A stretch of 34,358 nucleotides of DNA from Corallococcus llansteffanensis (GCF_003612055.1 NZ_RAWB01000030.1:1-34358), one strand, 5' to 3'. Positions 23,206-30,712 are shown, counted from the stretch's first letter. Program-made: numbers and translations. The notes: a model not told the origin generated them from the letters alone.

Positions 23206-24027
23206 ATGAAACTCGAGAGAGTCCAGTCTGCCGACGGCACCTCCGTCGCGTTCGAGAGGACGGGCAGGGGCCCTCCGCTCATCCTGGTTGGAGGCGCGTT
23301 CTGCGACCGTAAAGCTCCGACGTCGGGGACGCCGCTGGCGGCACTCCTGGCACATCGCTTCACCGTGTGGAGCTACGACCGGCGCGGCCGCGGAGACAGT
23401 GAGGACAGGGCGCCCTATGCGATCGATGAGGAGGTGCAGGACCTCTCGGCACTCATCACCGCGGCAGGCGGCTCGGCGTTCGTGTTCGGTAACTCGTCCG
23501 GCGGCCTCCTGGCCCTCGATGCAGCCGCTCAGGGACTCCCGATTCCGAAGCTCGTCCTCTACGAACCTCCGGTCATCCTCGATACGACCCGGGCGAAGCA
23601 CTTCGAGGCCCTTGCGAAGCAGCTCGACGAGGCCGCGGCGGGGGGACATCGTTCGGAGGCTGTCGAGCTCTACTTCACCCAGGTGATGCAGATGCCCGAG
23701 CCGGGCCTCGCCCGGATGCGAGCGTCGCCGATGTGGGAGGGGCTCGAGCGGCTCGCACACACTCTCAGCTACGACCTCCGCATCACGGCCCGTGGGGCCA
23801 CGAGGCTCGAGCAGATGCCAGCCGTGCGCTCGGAGACGCTCGTCATGGATGGAGGCGCAAGCCCGCCCTGGATGCGCGAGACGATCCAGACCCTGGCACG
23901 TGCCATTCCCCAGGCGCGGCACCAGACGCTGGAAGGACAGACACACGCAGTCGATCCCAGGGCCCTGGCTCGAGCGCTGGAGGAGTTCCTCGGAGAATGC
24001 TGGCGGGCCGACCATGTTGAAACGTGA
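23206..24027 (+). CDS. alpha/beta hydrolase
   Basis: 273 residues with start at 23206, preceded by GAAAGAAG. The fold shows the oxyanion region PPLILVGGAF, the YDRRGRGDSE strand, the nucleophile elbow FGNSSGG (G-N-S-S-G), the acid Asp in VMDGGASPP, and the base His in GQTHAVDP. The substrate is unknown; relatives hydrolyse esters or carry out dehalogenation-like reactions. It lies 11 bp after the second ECF sigma gene and is the most likely product under its control. It overlaps the next gene by 14 bp. Confidence 0.94.
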   Translation: MKLERVQSADGTSVAFERTGRGPPLILVGGAFCDRKAPTSGTPLAALLAHRFTVWSYDRRGRGDSEDRAPYAIDEEVQDLSALITAAGGSAFVFGNSSGGLLALDAAAQGLPIPKLVLYEPPVILDTTRAKHFEALAKQLDEAAAGGHRSEAVELYFTQVMQMPEPGLARMRASPMWEGLERLAHTLSYDLRITARGATRLEQMPAVRSETLVMDGGASPPWMRETIQTLARAIPQARHQTLEGQTHAVDPRALARALEEFLGECWRADHVET

Positions 24028-24505
24028 CGACGTCATCCACGGAATCGACCTCGCGTTCAAGGATGCGGCCATTCCACGAACCGAGGAAGAGCTTGCACCG
24101 CCGGGCATTGAGGCCAGGTACGTTATCGACCACTTCTTCGGTAAGACGCGGAACGATGTGGAATCCCAGCCCTTCCTTGGCTCGCTGTACATGGAAGACT
24201 TCTCGTACATGACGGACGCCGCCGTCCGGTACTACTTGCCGGCGGTTCTCCGCATCATGCTGGCGAATTCGACCGACTTCGAGCTGTGGATTCATCTCCA
24301 CGGCTTTCTTCGTCGCAGGGAGGGTGATTGTCCCGCCCCTGCGTTGACGGCTCTCAGCGTCGCGCAGCGCAAGGCGATTGCGGACTGGGCAGACACTCTC
24401 AGCCAAGAGTGGGCATCGTCGAAGTGGATGTCGCAGTTCTCCAAAAAGGCCGCCAGGCTGGCTCGGACTTATCGTTCAGTTGGAACCTCCCTTCCGTCGA
24501 CGTGA
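24014..24505 (+). CDS. DUF6714-like hypothetical protein, possibly truncated
   Basis: 163 residues; the ATG at 24014 overlaps the hydrolase end by 14 bp. The centre LGSLYMEDFSYMTDAAVRYY and LPAVLRIMLANS resembles the DUF6714 family, in which a middle 'F-x-T-x-x-A-x-x-Y-x-LP-A' segment is typical. The family has no assigned function. The last residues (GTSLPST) lie on the start of an IS701-type transposase remnant in another frame, so the natural C-terminus may have been replaced when that element inserted. Confidence 0.75.
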   Translation: MLKRDDVIHGIDLAFKDAAIPRTEEELAPPGIEARYVIDHFFGKTRNDVESQPFLGSLYMEDFSYMTDAAVRYYLPAVLRIMLANSTDFELWIHLHGFLRRREGDCPAPALTALSVAQRKAIADWADTLSQEWASSKWMSQFSKKAARLARTYRSVGTSLPST

Positions 24506-24584
24506 GGCGCATACCGCGGCGCTCGAGTACGTGGAGGCGCTGCTGGGACGAGCGCAGCGCAAGAATGCCTGGGGCCTGTCGGAG
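24483..24584 (+). mobile_element. IS701-type transposase N-terminal scrap
   Basis: This plus-strand frame gives PPFRRREAHTAALEYVEALL followed by GRAQRKNAWGLSE. The pattern F-x-R-x-E-x-x-x-x-A-x-x-Y-x-x-x-LL-x-x-x-x-RKN-x-W-x-L-x-E is the N-terminal signature of IS701-family transposases. The rest of the transposase (catalytic DDE part) is missing, and the frame then diverges into unrelated sequence. It is a decayed element and no terminal repeats were found. Confidence 0.6.
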
Positions 24585-24679
24585 AGCTCCCTCTTTGAGC
24601 TTGCCCTTCCCCGGGAGGCCCTTGTCTATTCAGGCCCCCTTGCGAGGCGCTCCGGCGTCAACACCCCAGAGGAACTTGA

Positions 24680-25726
24680 ATGCGCTCTGCTACGGCACCA
24701 ATCGTAGGTCTGTCGGTGGCTTTTCTCGTCTTGGGATGTTCGGGTGAGCCCTCCTCGCCAGACACCGCGGGGATTGACGCTGTGGGGCGTGGTGGCGGTG
24801 CCATCACCATCCTCCATGGCTCACAGCTCACCGTATCGGACGTCGGGCCGGCGGGGATTGGCATCTCCTCCTTCACGAACGTCTCCGGAGGGACTTTCAC
24901 TGGAACGGCGCTGAGCGGCTGGGGCTCTCTCGCGCGCACCCTCGGCACCGGGGGCGAGACAATCGACGGCTTCACCTTCTCGCAGGGCACCGTCGTCCTT
25001 CAGGGCGCGAACGTCACTTCGCTCATCACGGTCAACTCCGGATGGCTGGTGCTGCGAGGTTGCAAAGGCAGCATCCTCCTCAACCACCCGACGGGAAATG
25101 GAGGCGGCGCCGCGGCACTGTACAGTCAGCTCGGTTCGTTCAACGCGGCGGGGGCGAAAGACGGCAGGCAGCCCGCCAAGACGATTTGCCACCGCTGCTA
25201 CTTTCCGAACAGCGGGTTGGAAAACGTCTACTCCAACAACGTCACCATCACCGAGTCGTGGATTGCCGTGGCGCCTGGTGGTTCCGGCGATCATGTGGAT
25301 GGCATCCAGACCTGGGGCGGGCAGTCGTCCTTGAACTTCTCGCGCAATCGCCTGCAGTGGAATGGCTCCTGGAACAGCACGCAGTCCGGGTTGCTCGCGA
25401 TGTATTCCGACGGCTCGCAGAACGGGTTCGCCGGCTACAACCAGGTCGCCGTGCAGGACAATGACTTCGTGATTGGGTTGGGCGGGGGAATCGGTCTGCA
25501 CGCGCCAATGGGGGTGGCGACCACGAACATGGTTGTGACCGGAAACCGCTGGACGTGGAGCCCTGACTTCGACGACCCGGACTACACGCCGGCCATCTAC
25601 AGGGGCTCCGGGGCGGCGAACTACAAGACCGGTGGGAACGTCTGGTCGAACAATCGCTGGGCAGACGGTCCCTACGCGAACCAGTTCCTGCGTCCCGACA
25701 ACAGCACCGGCACGACGGACTACTGA
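24680..25726 (+). CDS. right-handed beta-helix lipoprotein
   Basis: 348 residues, preceded by GAGGAA. The signal peptide ends in a lipobox FLVLGC (Cys20), followed by a Ser/Gly linker. The rest is a repetitive beta-helix: short strands, Asn ladders (NNVTITESW, SRNRLQWNG, VAVQDNDF, MVVTGNRW) and a HVDGIQTWGG turn that clusters acidic residues as in polysaccharide lyase and epimerase active sites. It is probably a surface protein that binds or modifies a glycan; the substrate is unknown. It is paralogous in layout to the next gene (HxDGIQ and DGIQT turns). Confidence 0.85.
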   Translation: MRSATAPIVGLSVAFLVLGCSGEPSSPDTAGIDAVGRGGGAITILHGSQLTVSDVGPAGIGISSFTNVSGGTFTGTALSGWGSLARTLGTGGETIDGFTFSQGTVVLQGANVTSLITVNSGWLVLRGCKGSILLNHPTGNGGGAAALYSQLGSFNAAGAKDGRQPAKTICHRCYFPNSGLENVYSNNVTITESWIAVAPGGSGDHVDGIQTWGGQSSLNFSRNRLQWNGSWNSTQSGLLAMYSDGSQNGFAGYNQVAVQDNDFVIGLGGGIGLHAPMGVATTNMVVTGNRWTWSPDFDDPDYTPAIYRGSGAANYKTGGNVWSNNRWADGPYANQFLRPDNSTGTTDY

Positions 25727-25789
25727 AGGCACAAGTCTTCGGATTTCGGCAGATGTGATGTTCCATTCAATACCTGAAAGGAAGGAAGC

Positions 25790-26965
25790 ATGAGCCCCAG
25801 AGTCCATTCTTCGAGACGCTCCATCCGCGCTGCCTTCATGCTCGCCCTGTCGTGGCTTGCCATGAGCTGTGGAGGCGAAGTGTCGGAAGCGGAAGGTGAC
25901 GACGGCAGCCGGCGCGTGGGCCTCGCGACCTGCGACCGGCTCGCCACCAACGCGGCGACGCTGGCAAGCCAATGGAGCGCGGCGACCGCAGGGCAGACGA
26001 TCTGCCTGGCCAGTGGGAGCTACGGCACGTTCTCCGCGGGAGCAAAGCCCGGAGTGGTCACCGTCAAGCCCCAGAGCGGGGCCACCCCAACCCTGGCGCT
26101 CCGCTTCAACGGCGCGAACAACGTCCGCATCGAGGGACTCACCCTCACCTCGGCCGTGTTGCTGGGCTCCACCCGCAACGTGACGATCACCGGCAGCCGC
26201 TTCACGGGCGCCGCGATGATTGACGGGGTGGCCCAGTCCAACATCCTGTTCGACGGCAACACGCATCTCAACATCAACGCCCCCACGGGCGCCGTACCGG
26301 CACGCATTCACTTGCCCTACAGCAGCTCGACACACTCCGGCGTCACCATCCAGAACTCGCGTTTCGAGGGGGGCGACGCGGACGGCATCCAGACCGGGGT
26401 GGGGGTCAACATCCTCAACAATCAGTTCAAGGACATCCAGGAGAATGGCCCCAACCACACCGACGCGATCCAGCTGCTCGGAGCTCCGGGCGCGGTGGTT
26501 CGAGGGAATTATTTCCTCAACTGCGCTTCGGGCATCGTCGCCTACGACGGCGTCGAGCGCGCGGTCATCGAAGACAACGTGCTGGATCTGCGCGGTCGCC
26601 CGTGGGCCATCGAGCTCTACTCGGATGACGGTTCGATCGTTCGCCACAATACGCTGCAGCACGGGGCGTGCGACTGGAACCTCCCCTGCGGGATCATCGA
26701 CATCACTCGCAAGACAGCGGACGACGTCGGGCGGGGCACGGTGATCGTTGACAACGTGGCGACTGAAATCTCGGTGAACAACGGCTCCACCGTGGCGGAG
26801 CGCCACCACAACCTCCTCCGGCAATACGCCCAGAGCGGCGAGCTGACCGGAGTCCCGGTGTTCATGGGGGGAGCCGCTCCCACGGACTGGTCCGGCTTCC
26901 GCCTGGCTCCGGGTTCGCCCGGAAAGAGCGCGGCCTCGGACGGCACGGACATCGGGATTCGTTGA
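25790..26965 (+). CDS. right-handed beta-helix lipoprotein, second copy
   Basis: 391 residues; a strong Shine-Dalgarno AGGAAGGAAG precedes the ATG. The lipobox is WLAMSC (Cys27). A Gly/Asp-rich N-terminus leads into a parallel beta-helix (NNVRIEGLTLTS, STRNVTITGSRFTG, NSRFEGGDADGIQTG, VNILNNQFKDIQ, NHTDAIQLLG, AVVRGNYFLN). The NHTDAIQ and DADGIQT turns are the acidic catalytic-type loops seen in beta-helix lyases and mannuronan epimerases. The final GSPGKSAASDGTDIGIR end is the usual finish of such secreted beta-helix proteins. It follows the first beta-helix gene by 63 bp, so they likely form an operon. Confidence 0.88.
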   Translation: MSPRVHSSRRSIRAAFMLALSWLAMSCGGEVSEAEGDDGSRRVGLATCDRLATNAATLASQWSAATAGQTICLASGSYGTFSAGAKPGVVTVKPQSGATPTLALRFNGANNVRIEGLTLTSAVLLGSTRNVTITGSRFTGAAMIDGVAQSNILFDGNTHLNINAPTGAVPARIHLPYSSSTHSGVTIQNSRFEGGDADGIQTGVGVNILNNQFKDIQENGPNHTDAIQLLGAPGAVVRGNYFLNCASGIVAYDGVERAVIEDNVLDLRGRPWAIELYSDDGSIVRHNTLQHGACDWNLPCGIIDITRKTADDVGRGTVIVDNVATEISVNNGSTVAERHHNLLRQYAQSGELTGVPVFMGGAAPTDWSGFRLAPGSPGKSAASDGTDIGIR

Positions 26966-27048
26966 CGGCCCTCCTCAATCACGACCTGCGCCCCACCCTG
27001 GAGACACTGCTGCTCAAGACGCGGCTGCCGCTGGCGGAGGTGAGGGGA

Positions 27049-27094
27049 GTGGGCCCCCCTGGATTTGAACCAGGGCCCCATCGGTGATGAGCCG
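27049..27094 (-). pseudogene. tRNA-like 3' half, second copy
   Basis: On the minus strand the order is CTCATCA (an anticodon-loop-like 7-mer with CAT centre), CCG, GATGGGG, T-stem CCTGG/CCAGG around TTCAAAT, and an acceptor-like GGGGCCCAC. The anticodon stem can form only three pairs, and no D-arm or 5' acceptor strand is found upstream. It is related to the copy at 15-60 (34 of 41 positions alike over 27049-27089). Confidence 0.55.
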
Positions 27095-27203
27095 GGTGGG
27101 GCCGGTTGGCAGGGGTTTGCAGCCCCTGGCAGCGCCTTGCCACCTGCGGAAAAGGACTGAGGCTTCCTCGCGAGGAGGAAAGGGGACGCTGCGCTTGCGG
27201 TGA

Positions 27204-27226
27204 ACCTACCGCCCATATTGGTAGGT
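27204..27226. promoter_or_regulatory. inverted repeat ACCTACC-N9-GGTAGGT
   Basis: A 7-bp perfect dyad with an AT-rich 9-nt spacer (GCCCATATT), unusual in this GC-rich background and about 120 bp upstream of the cysteine-rich lipoprotein gene. It could be a repressor operator or a short hairpin; no other copy was noticed. Confidence 0.35.
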
Positions 27227-27348
27227 GTCAGCGCAATCCAAGAGGGGTGATGCGCCACCGGGTGCTGCGGTTGCTGGAAGCAACTCCGTGGCGAAATGAG
27301 CGCATCTTGTGATTCGATGCCGCTCAACCCCTCAAGGAGAGATACGCC

Positions 27349-27729
27349 ATGAAGAGCTTCCTGGGTGTGCTGACGGTGCTCGTCGTCCCGGTGCTGGTGG
27401 CCTGTGGTGGATTGGAACCTGTCGAGGCGCCGGAGCTGGGGCAGGAGTCGAGCGCCCTCGTCACGTGCTCACAGACCTGTCCGAATGGCTCGACGGTGTC
27501 TTGTGAGGGGAACACCTGTTCGGTGCAGGCGGACTCCGTCGAGTGCGATGGCCTCTACAATATCTGTTTTACATCCACCCCCATCTGTGGGCTGAACAAT
27601 CGCTGCAGCAAGCTCGCGGGGACCCCGTGTTCGCCCGTTGGCGCGTCGCGGAGTTGCTGTCTGACGGGCCACCCCAATCCCAATTGCTTCTGTACGCCCC
27701 TTGGCGTCTGGGCCTGCAGTGCGTTGTGA
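27349..27729 (+). CDS. cysteine-rich lipoprotein
   Basis: 126 residues; AAGGAGAG precedes the ATG. The signal peptide ends in a lipobox LVAC (Cys19). The mature part, about 108 residues, holds 14 more cysteines (for example SQTCPNGSTVSC, NTCSVQ, NRCSKL, SRSCC, FCTPLGVWAC), which suggests a disulfide-stabilised surface or extracellular domain. Length and cysteine content resemble small myxobacterial lipoproteins of unknown function. It follows the non-coding region and is separated from the transporter, so it is monocistronic. Confidence 0.85.
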   Translation: MKSFLGVLTVLVVPVLVACGGLEPVEAPELGQESSALVTCSQTCPNGSTVSCEGNTCSVQADSVECDGLYNICFTSTPICGLNNRCSKLAGTPCSPVGASRSCCLTGHPNPNCFCTPLGVWACSAL

Positions 27730-27784
27730 CACGCCCGGGGCCGAGGAGAGGGAACACTTCAGCCGGGAGATGATGCCCAGGGGA

Positions 27785-27800
27785 CGTGACGCGCGTCACG
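27785..27800. promoter_or_regulatory. 16-bp palindrome CGTGACGCGCGTCACG (CRP/FNR-like)
   Basis: A perfect palindrome of the form GTGA-N6-TCAC, the half-site pattern recognised by CRP/FNR-family regulators, ending 22 bp before the transporter start codon. At that distance it would overlap the promoter core, consistent with repression. The GC-rich centre differs from classic sites, so the regulator is uncertain. Confidence 0.45.
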
Positions 27801-27822
27801 CGGCCCGCTATGTCCCTGCTGC

Positions 27823-28695
27823 GTGAGCACTCCCCTCCTCACCCTGCTTGCCCTCCTGGGCTTCGCCGCGAACTCGCTGCTGTGCCGCGCTGCCCTCTCG
27901 GGCGGCGCGGCGCGCAGCATCGACGCGGGTTCGTTCACGCTGGTGCGGCTTGCGTCGGGAGCGCTGGCGCTCGCGCTGCTGCTGCGGCTCCGACGGGGCG
28001 GTCGCGGGGCGACGGGGCACGGGAGCTGGGCCTCGGCGCTTGCGCTCTTCGCCTATGCGGCCGGCTTCAGCTTCGCGTACGTGCGCATCGGGGCGGGCGT
28101 GGGCGCCCTGCTGCTCTTCGGCTGCGTGCAGCTCACCATGCTCGCGGCAGGGCTCGCGCACGGTGAGCGGCCGGGTGCGCTCGAGTGGGTGGGGCTCGCG
28201 GTGGCACTCGCAGGGCTCGCGGGGCTCACGCTTCCTGGAGCGAGCGCGCCGGATGCGCTCGGCGCGGGGCTCATGGCCGCGGCGGGCGTGGCGTGGGGTA
28301 TCTACAGCCTGCGGGGGCGTGGGAGCACGGACCCTCTCGCGGCGACGGCCGGCAACTTCGTGCGCAGCGTGCCGCTGGCCCTGGCACTCGTGATGCTTGC
28401 CCGCGCTCTGGACGCGGCCCCACACCCGTCGCCGAAGGGGCTGCTGCTCGCGGCCACGTCAGGCGCGCTCGCCTCGGGCGTGGGCTACAGCCTCTGGTAC
28501 GCAGCGCTGCCCCACCTGACCAGCGCGCGCGCGGCGGTGGTGCAGCTGTGCGTCCCGGTCATCGCAGCGGTGGGCGCGGTGCTGCTGCTCGGAGAGCCCC
28601 TCACCCAGCGGCTGCTACTGGGTGGCGCCGCGCTGCTTGCGGGCGTTCTGCTGAGCCTGCGTGCGAAGCAGCGTCCTATGGCGGCGAAACACTGA
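27823..28695 (+). CDS. EamA/DMT-family transporter
   Basis: 290 residues, the normal length for a 10-helix EamA protein with two internal repeats. Helices are evident throughout (for example SWASALALFAYAAGFSFAYV, GLMAAAGVAWGIYSL, AAVVQLCVPVIAAVGAVLLL, LLGGAALLAGVLLSL). The GEPL-TQRLLLGG end is typical. EamA proteins export amino acids or other small metabolites. The start is GTG at 27823 without a good Shine-Dalgarno, so the true start may lie elsewhere nearby. The gene's 3' end overlaps a minus-strand remnant. Confidence 0.9.
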   Translation: MSTPLLTLLALLGFAANSLLCRAALSGGAARSIDAGSFTLVRLASGALALALLLRLRRGGRGATGHGSWASALALFAYAAGFSFAYVRIGAGVGALLLFGCVQLTMLAAGLAHGERPGALEWVGLAVALAGLAGLTLPGASAPDALGAGLMAAAGVAWGIYSLRGRGSTDPLAATAGNFVRSVPLALALVMLARALDAAPHPSPKGLLLAATSGALASGVGYSLWYAALPHLTSARAAVVQLCVPVIAAVGAVLLLGEPLTQRLLLGGAALLAGVLLSLRAKQRPMAAKH

Positions 28696-28907
28696 CGGGC
28701 ACGCTGCGGACGGCGATCTCGTAGAGCGCCCAGAGGGTGACCTGGCTGTGGGGGTTGTCCGGCCACTCCCGTGGCAGGAGCGACTTCGCCAACACCGCAT
28801 CGGTGTAGCTCAGCGATCCGTACGGGTTCATCCGCTGGGTCAGGGGGGGCGAGCTGGCCCGTCCACGGCACCTCCGCTGCAGTCCTCACCCTCGACGTGG
28901 CTTCCAT
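28676..28907 (-). pseudogene. frameshifted gene remnant
   Basis: Minus strand: one frame reads VRTAAEVPWTGQLAPP up to a run of seven C's. The other continues LTQRMNPYGSLSYTDAVLAK, SLLPREWPDNPHSQVTLWAL, YEIAVRSVPVSVSPP and stops at 28676. Joined across the C-run they form one coherent protein end of about 75 residues. An ATG at 28831 would also give a 51-residue ORF on its own. The stop lies inside the transporter's 3' end. The family is not recognised. Confidence 0.45.
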
Positions 28908-29069
28908 CCCGCCTATGCGCCTCCGTTCCTGGCGAGGAGCTCAGGACGCAAAGACAACGCGGTCCCCTTCGCGACGGAGTGCCACCGGATGGTGGTGGTG
29001 GCCCGGTGGTGGGCATCTCCGGGGCGGATGCGACTTTTTGCGCGACGTCCGTACGAGGATTCTCAGGGC

Positions 29070-29549
29070 CTACGGCTCCGGCGGCAGCAGCGCATGGGCA
29101 ACATCCAGGACGTGCTGGAGCTGCGCCTCCGTCATCTTCAGGTGCACGGCCGCGGCGGCGACGTCCCCGGGCGGAAAGGCGCGCATGGAGCGCGGGGTGA
29201 ACCAGTTGAAGAGGGTGACGATGCCGCGCACCAGGGCCGAGCGGGTGAATACGGCCGTGGGCGGAATGGCGAAGCCCTTGGGCACCTTGTTGAGCGCCTG
29301 CTGGCGCTGGGAAGCATTGGGGCCAGACCCTTCCGCCAGCACGAGCTGCGCGGTGCCGGTGTCCTGGAAGGCGGCGATGAGCGCGCAGTAGTGCACCCAC
29401 TCGTCCTGGGCGGGAGGCAGGGAGTTGTGCGCCACCACCAGCACGGTGCCCACGATGGCCGTGCCCATCGTGCGGCCCTTGAAGGCGCCCTGCACATCCG
29501 GCGCGCGGAGCGCCGCCACGGAGTCACCCGGCCCAGGAGATGCGGTCAT
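29070..29549 (-). CDS. hypothetical protein
   Basis: 159 residues from the ATG at 29549; the longer in-frame start at 29672 adds residues that look non-coding. The centre has a hydrophobic stretch (GTAIVGTVLVVAHNSL) and later amphipathic helices (LFNWFTPRSMRAFPPGDVAA, HLKMTEAQLQHVLDVAHALL). There is no clear signal peptide, no known motif and no strong Shine-Dalgarno. I do not recognise the family. Confidence 0.65.
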   Translation of the reverse strand: MTASPGPGDSVAALRAPDVQGAFKGRTMGTAIVGTVLVVAHNSLPPAQDEWVHYCALIAAFQDTGTAQLVLAEGSGPNASQRQQALNKVPKGFAIPPTAVFTRSALVRGIVTLFNWFTPRSMRAFPPGDVAAAAVHLKMTEAQLQHVLDVAHALLPPEP

Positions 29550-29598
29550 GCGCGGAATGCTCACCTGGAAGCCGCGAGTGCCACCACTCACCGCCGGT

Positions 29599-29623
29599 GC
29601 GCCCCCGCGTGAATCGGGGGCGC
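29599..29623. terminator. GC hairpin
   Basis: GCGCCCCCG pairs with CGGGGGCGC (9 bp, loop CGTGAAT) in the gap between the decayed fragment and the hypothetical gene. It is a likely terminator for leftward transcription, though no U-run follows. Confidence 0.4.
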
Positions 29624-29661
29624 CCCACTTCCAGGGTGAAGGCCCACACCCTCGCTCCTGG

Positions 29662-29750
29662 CTACGGGGCATCCGTGCCGTAGCCGGGAACCCAGTCCTC
29701 GAAGTGCAGGTGCGGGCCTGTGCCGAGCAGCGCCGTAAAGTGATGGAGCG
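29662..29750 (-). pseudogene. possible M23-peptidase C-terminal fragment
   Basis: The minus strand encodes LHHFTALLGTGPHLHFEDWV followed by PGYGTDAP and a stop at 29662. G-T-G-P-H-L-H-F-E matches the last metal-binding motif of M23 lysostaphin-type endopeptidases (x-GPHLHFE). The rest of such a domain is absent, because the LysR gene's terminator lies directly upstream. It is probably a decayed tail; chance similarity is possible as the match is short. Confidence 0.35.
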
Positions 29751-29783
29751 GCAGGGGCGAGCTCGACGTCAGCTCGCCCCTGC
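29751..29783 (-). terminator. 13-bp perfect stem-loop at the end of the LysR gene
   Basis: GCAGGGGCGAGCT and AGCTCGCCCCTGC form a perfect 13-bp stem with a 7-nt loop. The structure spans the stop codon of the minus-strand LysR gene (29769-29771). It is the strongest hairpin in the window and is probably its terminator, although the bases after it are not U-rich. Confidence 0.6.
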
Positions 29784-30695
29784 CTTCCAGGCCTTGGTGG
29801 TCGCGCTCCACTGCTCGACCATCAGGTCGATGAAGCGCCGCACCTTCGCCGGCAGGTGACGTCTGCTCGGGTAGAGCGCCATGATCGGGACGTGCTCCGT
29901 CTCGCATGAGGGCAGCAGCGCCTTGAGCCGCCCGCTCGCCAGGTCTTCATCGACCAGGAAGCCGGGCAGATAGGCGATGCCCAGTCCCGCGATGGCCGCG
30001 TCCCGGAGCGCCTCCCCACTGTCGAGCCGCAGGCGGCTTCGTCCCTCCACCTTCACCAGGGGGCCGCCCTTCTCACGCAGACGCCAGTGCTGCCGTCGCG
30101 TCCGGCTGCTGAAGAGCAGACAGTCATGCGCCGCGAGATCCTCCAGTGTGCCGGGTTCGCCATGCGCCTTGAGATAGGAGGGCGCGGCGCAGATGAACAC
30201 CGGGTGTCGAGCCACGACCCGGGAGACCAGGCGCGTATCAGTGCTGGACGCATTGATGCGCACGGCCAGGTCGTAGCCCTCCTCGACGATGTCCGAGACG
30301 CGATCCGTGAAGCTCACCTCTGCCTGGAGCTCGGGCCAGGTGCGCAGGTAGTCCCGCAGCAAGGGAAGGACCTGCCGTCTGCCGAATGCGGCCGGAAGGG
30401 TGAGCCGGAGAACCCCCCGGGGAGTTCCCGCGCGCTGCCCGACGCTGGCTTCCGCGTCGTCCAGGGCCGCGAGAACCTGCAGGCAATGCTCGTGGAAGAC
30501 ACGGCCCTCATCGGTGAGGCTCAGCTGGCGTGTCGTGCGATTGAGCAGGCGCACCCCGAGGCGGGATTCCAACCGGGCCAATGCCTTGCCCGCCGCCGAG
30601 CGCGTCAGGCCGAGGGCCTGGCCGCCGCCCACGAAGCTGCCCGCGTCCACGACGGCCATGAAGGCGAAGATTTCATCCAGCTGGGCGCGTTTCAT
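29769..30695 (-). CDS. LysR family transcriptional regulator
   Basis: 308 residues from the ATG at 30695, with GGAG about eight bases upstream; the longer in-frame start is ruled out because it would overlap the promoter of the divergent gene. Residues 1-60 are the LysR winged helix (LDEIFAFMAVVDAGSFVGGG, RSAAGKALARLESRLGVRLL, TRQLSLTDEG). The effector domain shows FTDRVSDIVEEGYDLAVRI and LPGFLVDEDLASGRL, as in the CrgA/AaeR-like subgroup. The likely target is the divergent RidA gene, 106 bp away. Confidence 0.95.
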   Translation of the reverse strand: MKRAQLDEIFAFMAVVDAGSFVGGGQALGLTRSAAGKALARLESRLGVRLLNRTTRQLSLTDEGRVFHEHCLQVLAALDDAEASVGQRAGTPRGVLRLTLPAAFGRRQVLPLLRDYLRTWPELQAEVSFTDRVSDIVEEGYDLAVRINASSTDTRLVSRVVARHPVFICAAPSYLKAHGEPGTLEDLAAHDCLLFSSRTRRQHWRLREKGGPLVKVEGRSRLRLDSGEALRDAAIAGLGIAYLPGFLVDEDLASGRLKALLPSCETEHVPIMALYPSRRHLPAKVRRFIDLMVEQWSATTKAWKAGAS

Positions 30696-30712
30696 CGAGG
30701 GCGCTCCATTGT

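Larger units (their letters stand above)
26966..27348. other. 383-bp non-coding region rich in inverted repeats
   Basis: This region holds a tRNA-like 3' half (27049-27094, minus strand) and the following dyads. CAGGGG/CCCCTG lies at 27110-27128 with a 7-nt loop. The palindrome CCTCGCGAGG lies at 27166-27175. ACCTACC/GGTAGGT lies at 27204-27226 with a 9-nt loop. No open frame here has both coding-like codon use and a ribosome binding site. The promoter of the cysteine-rich lipoprotein must lie in it. Confidence 0.5.

Noticed and set aside
24821-26824. 667-codon minus-strand open frame
   Set aside because: It lies opposite both beta-helix lipoprotein genes, has no motif and is Arg/Val/Gly/Asp-biased as antisense frames are here.
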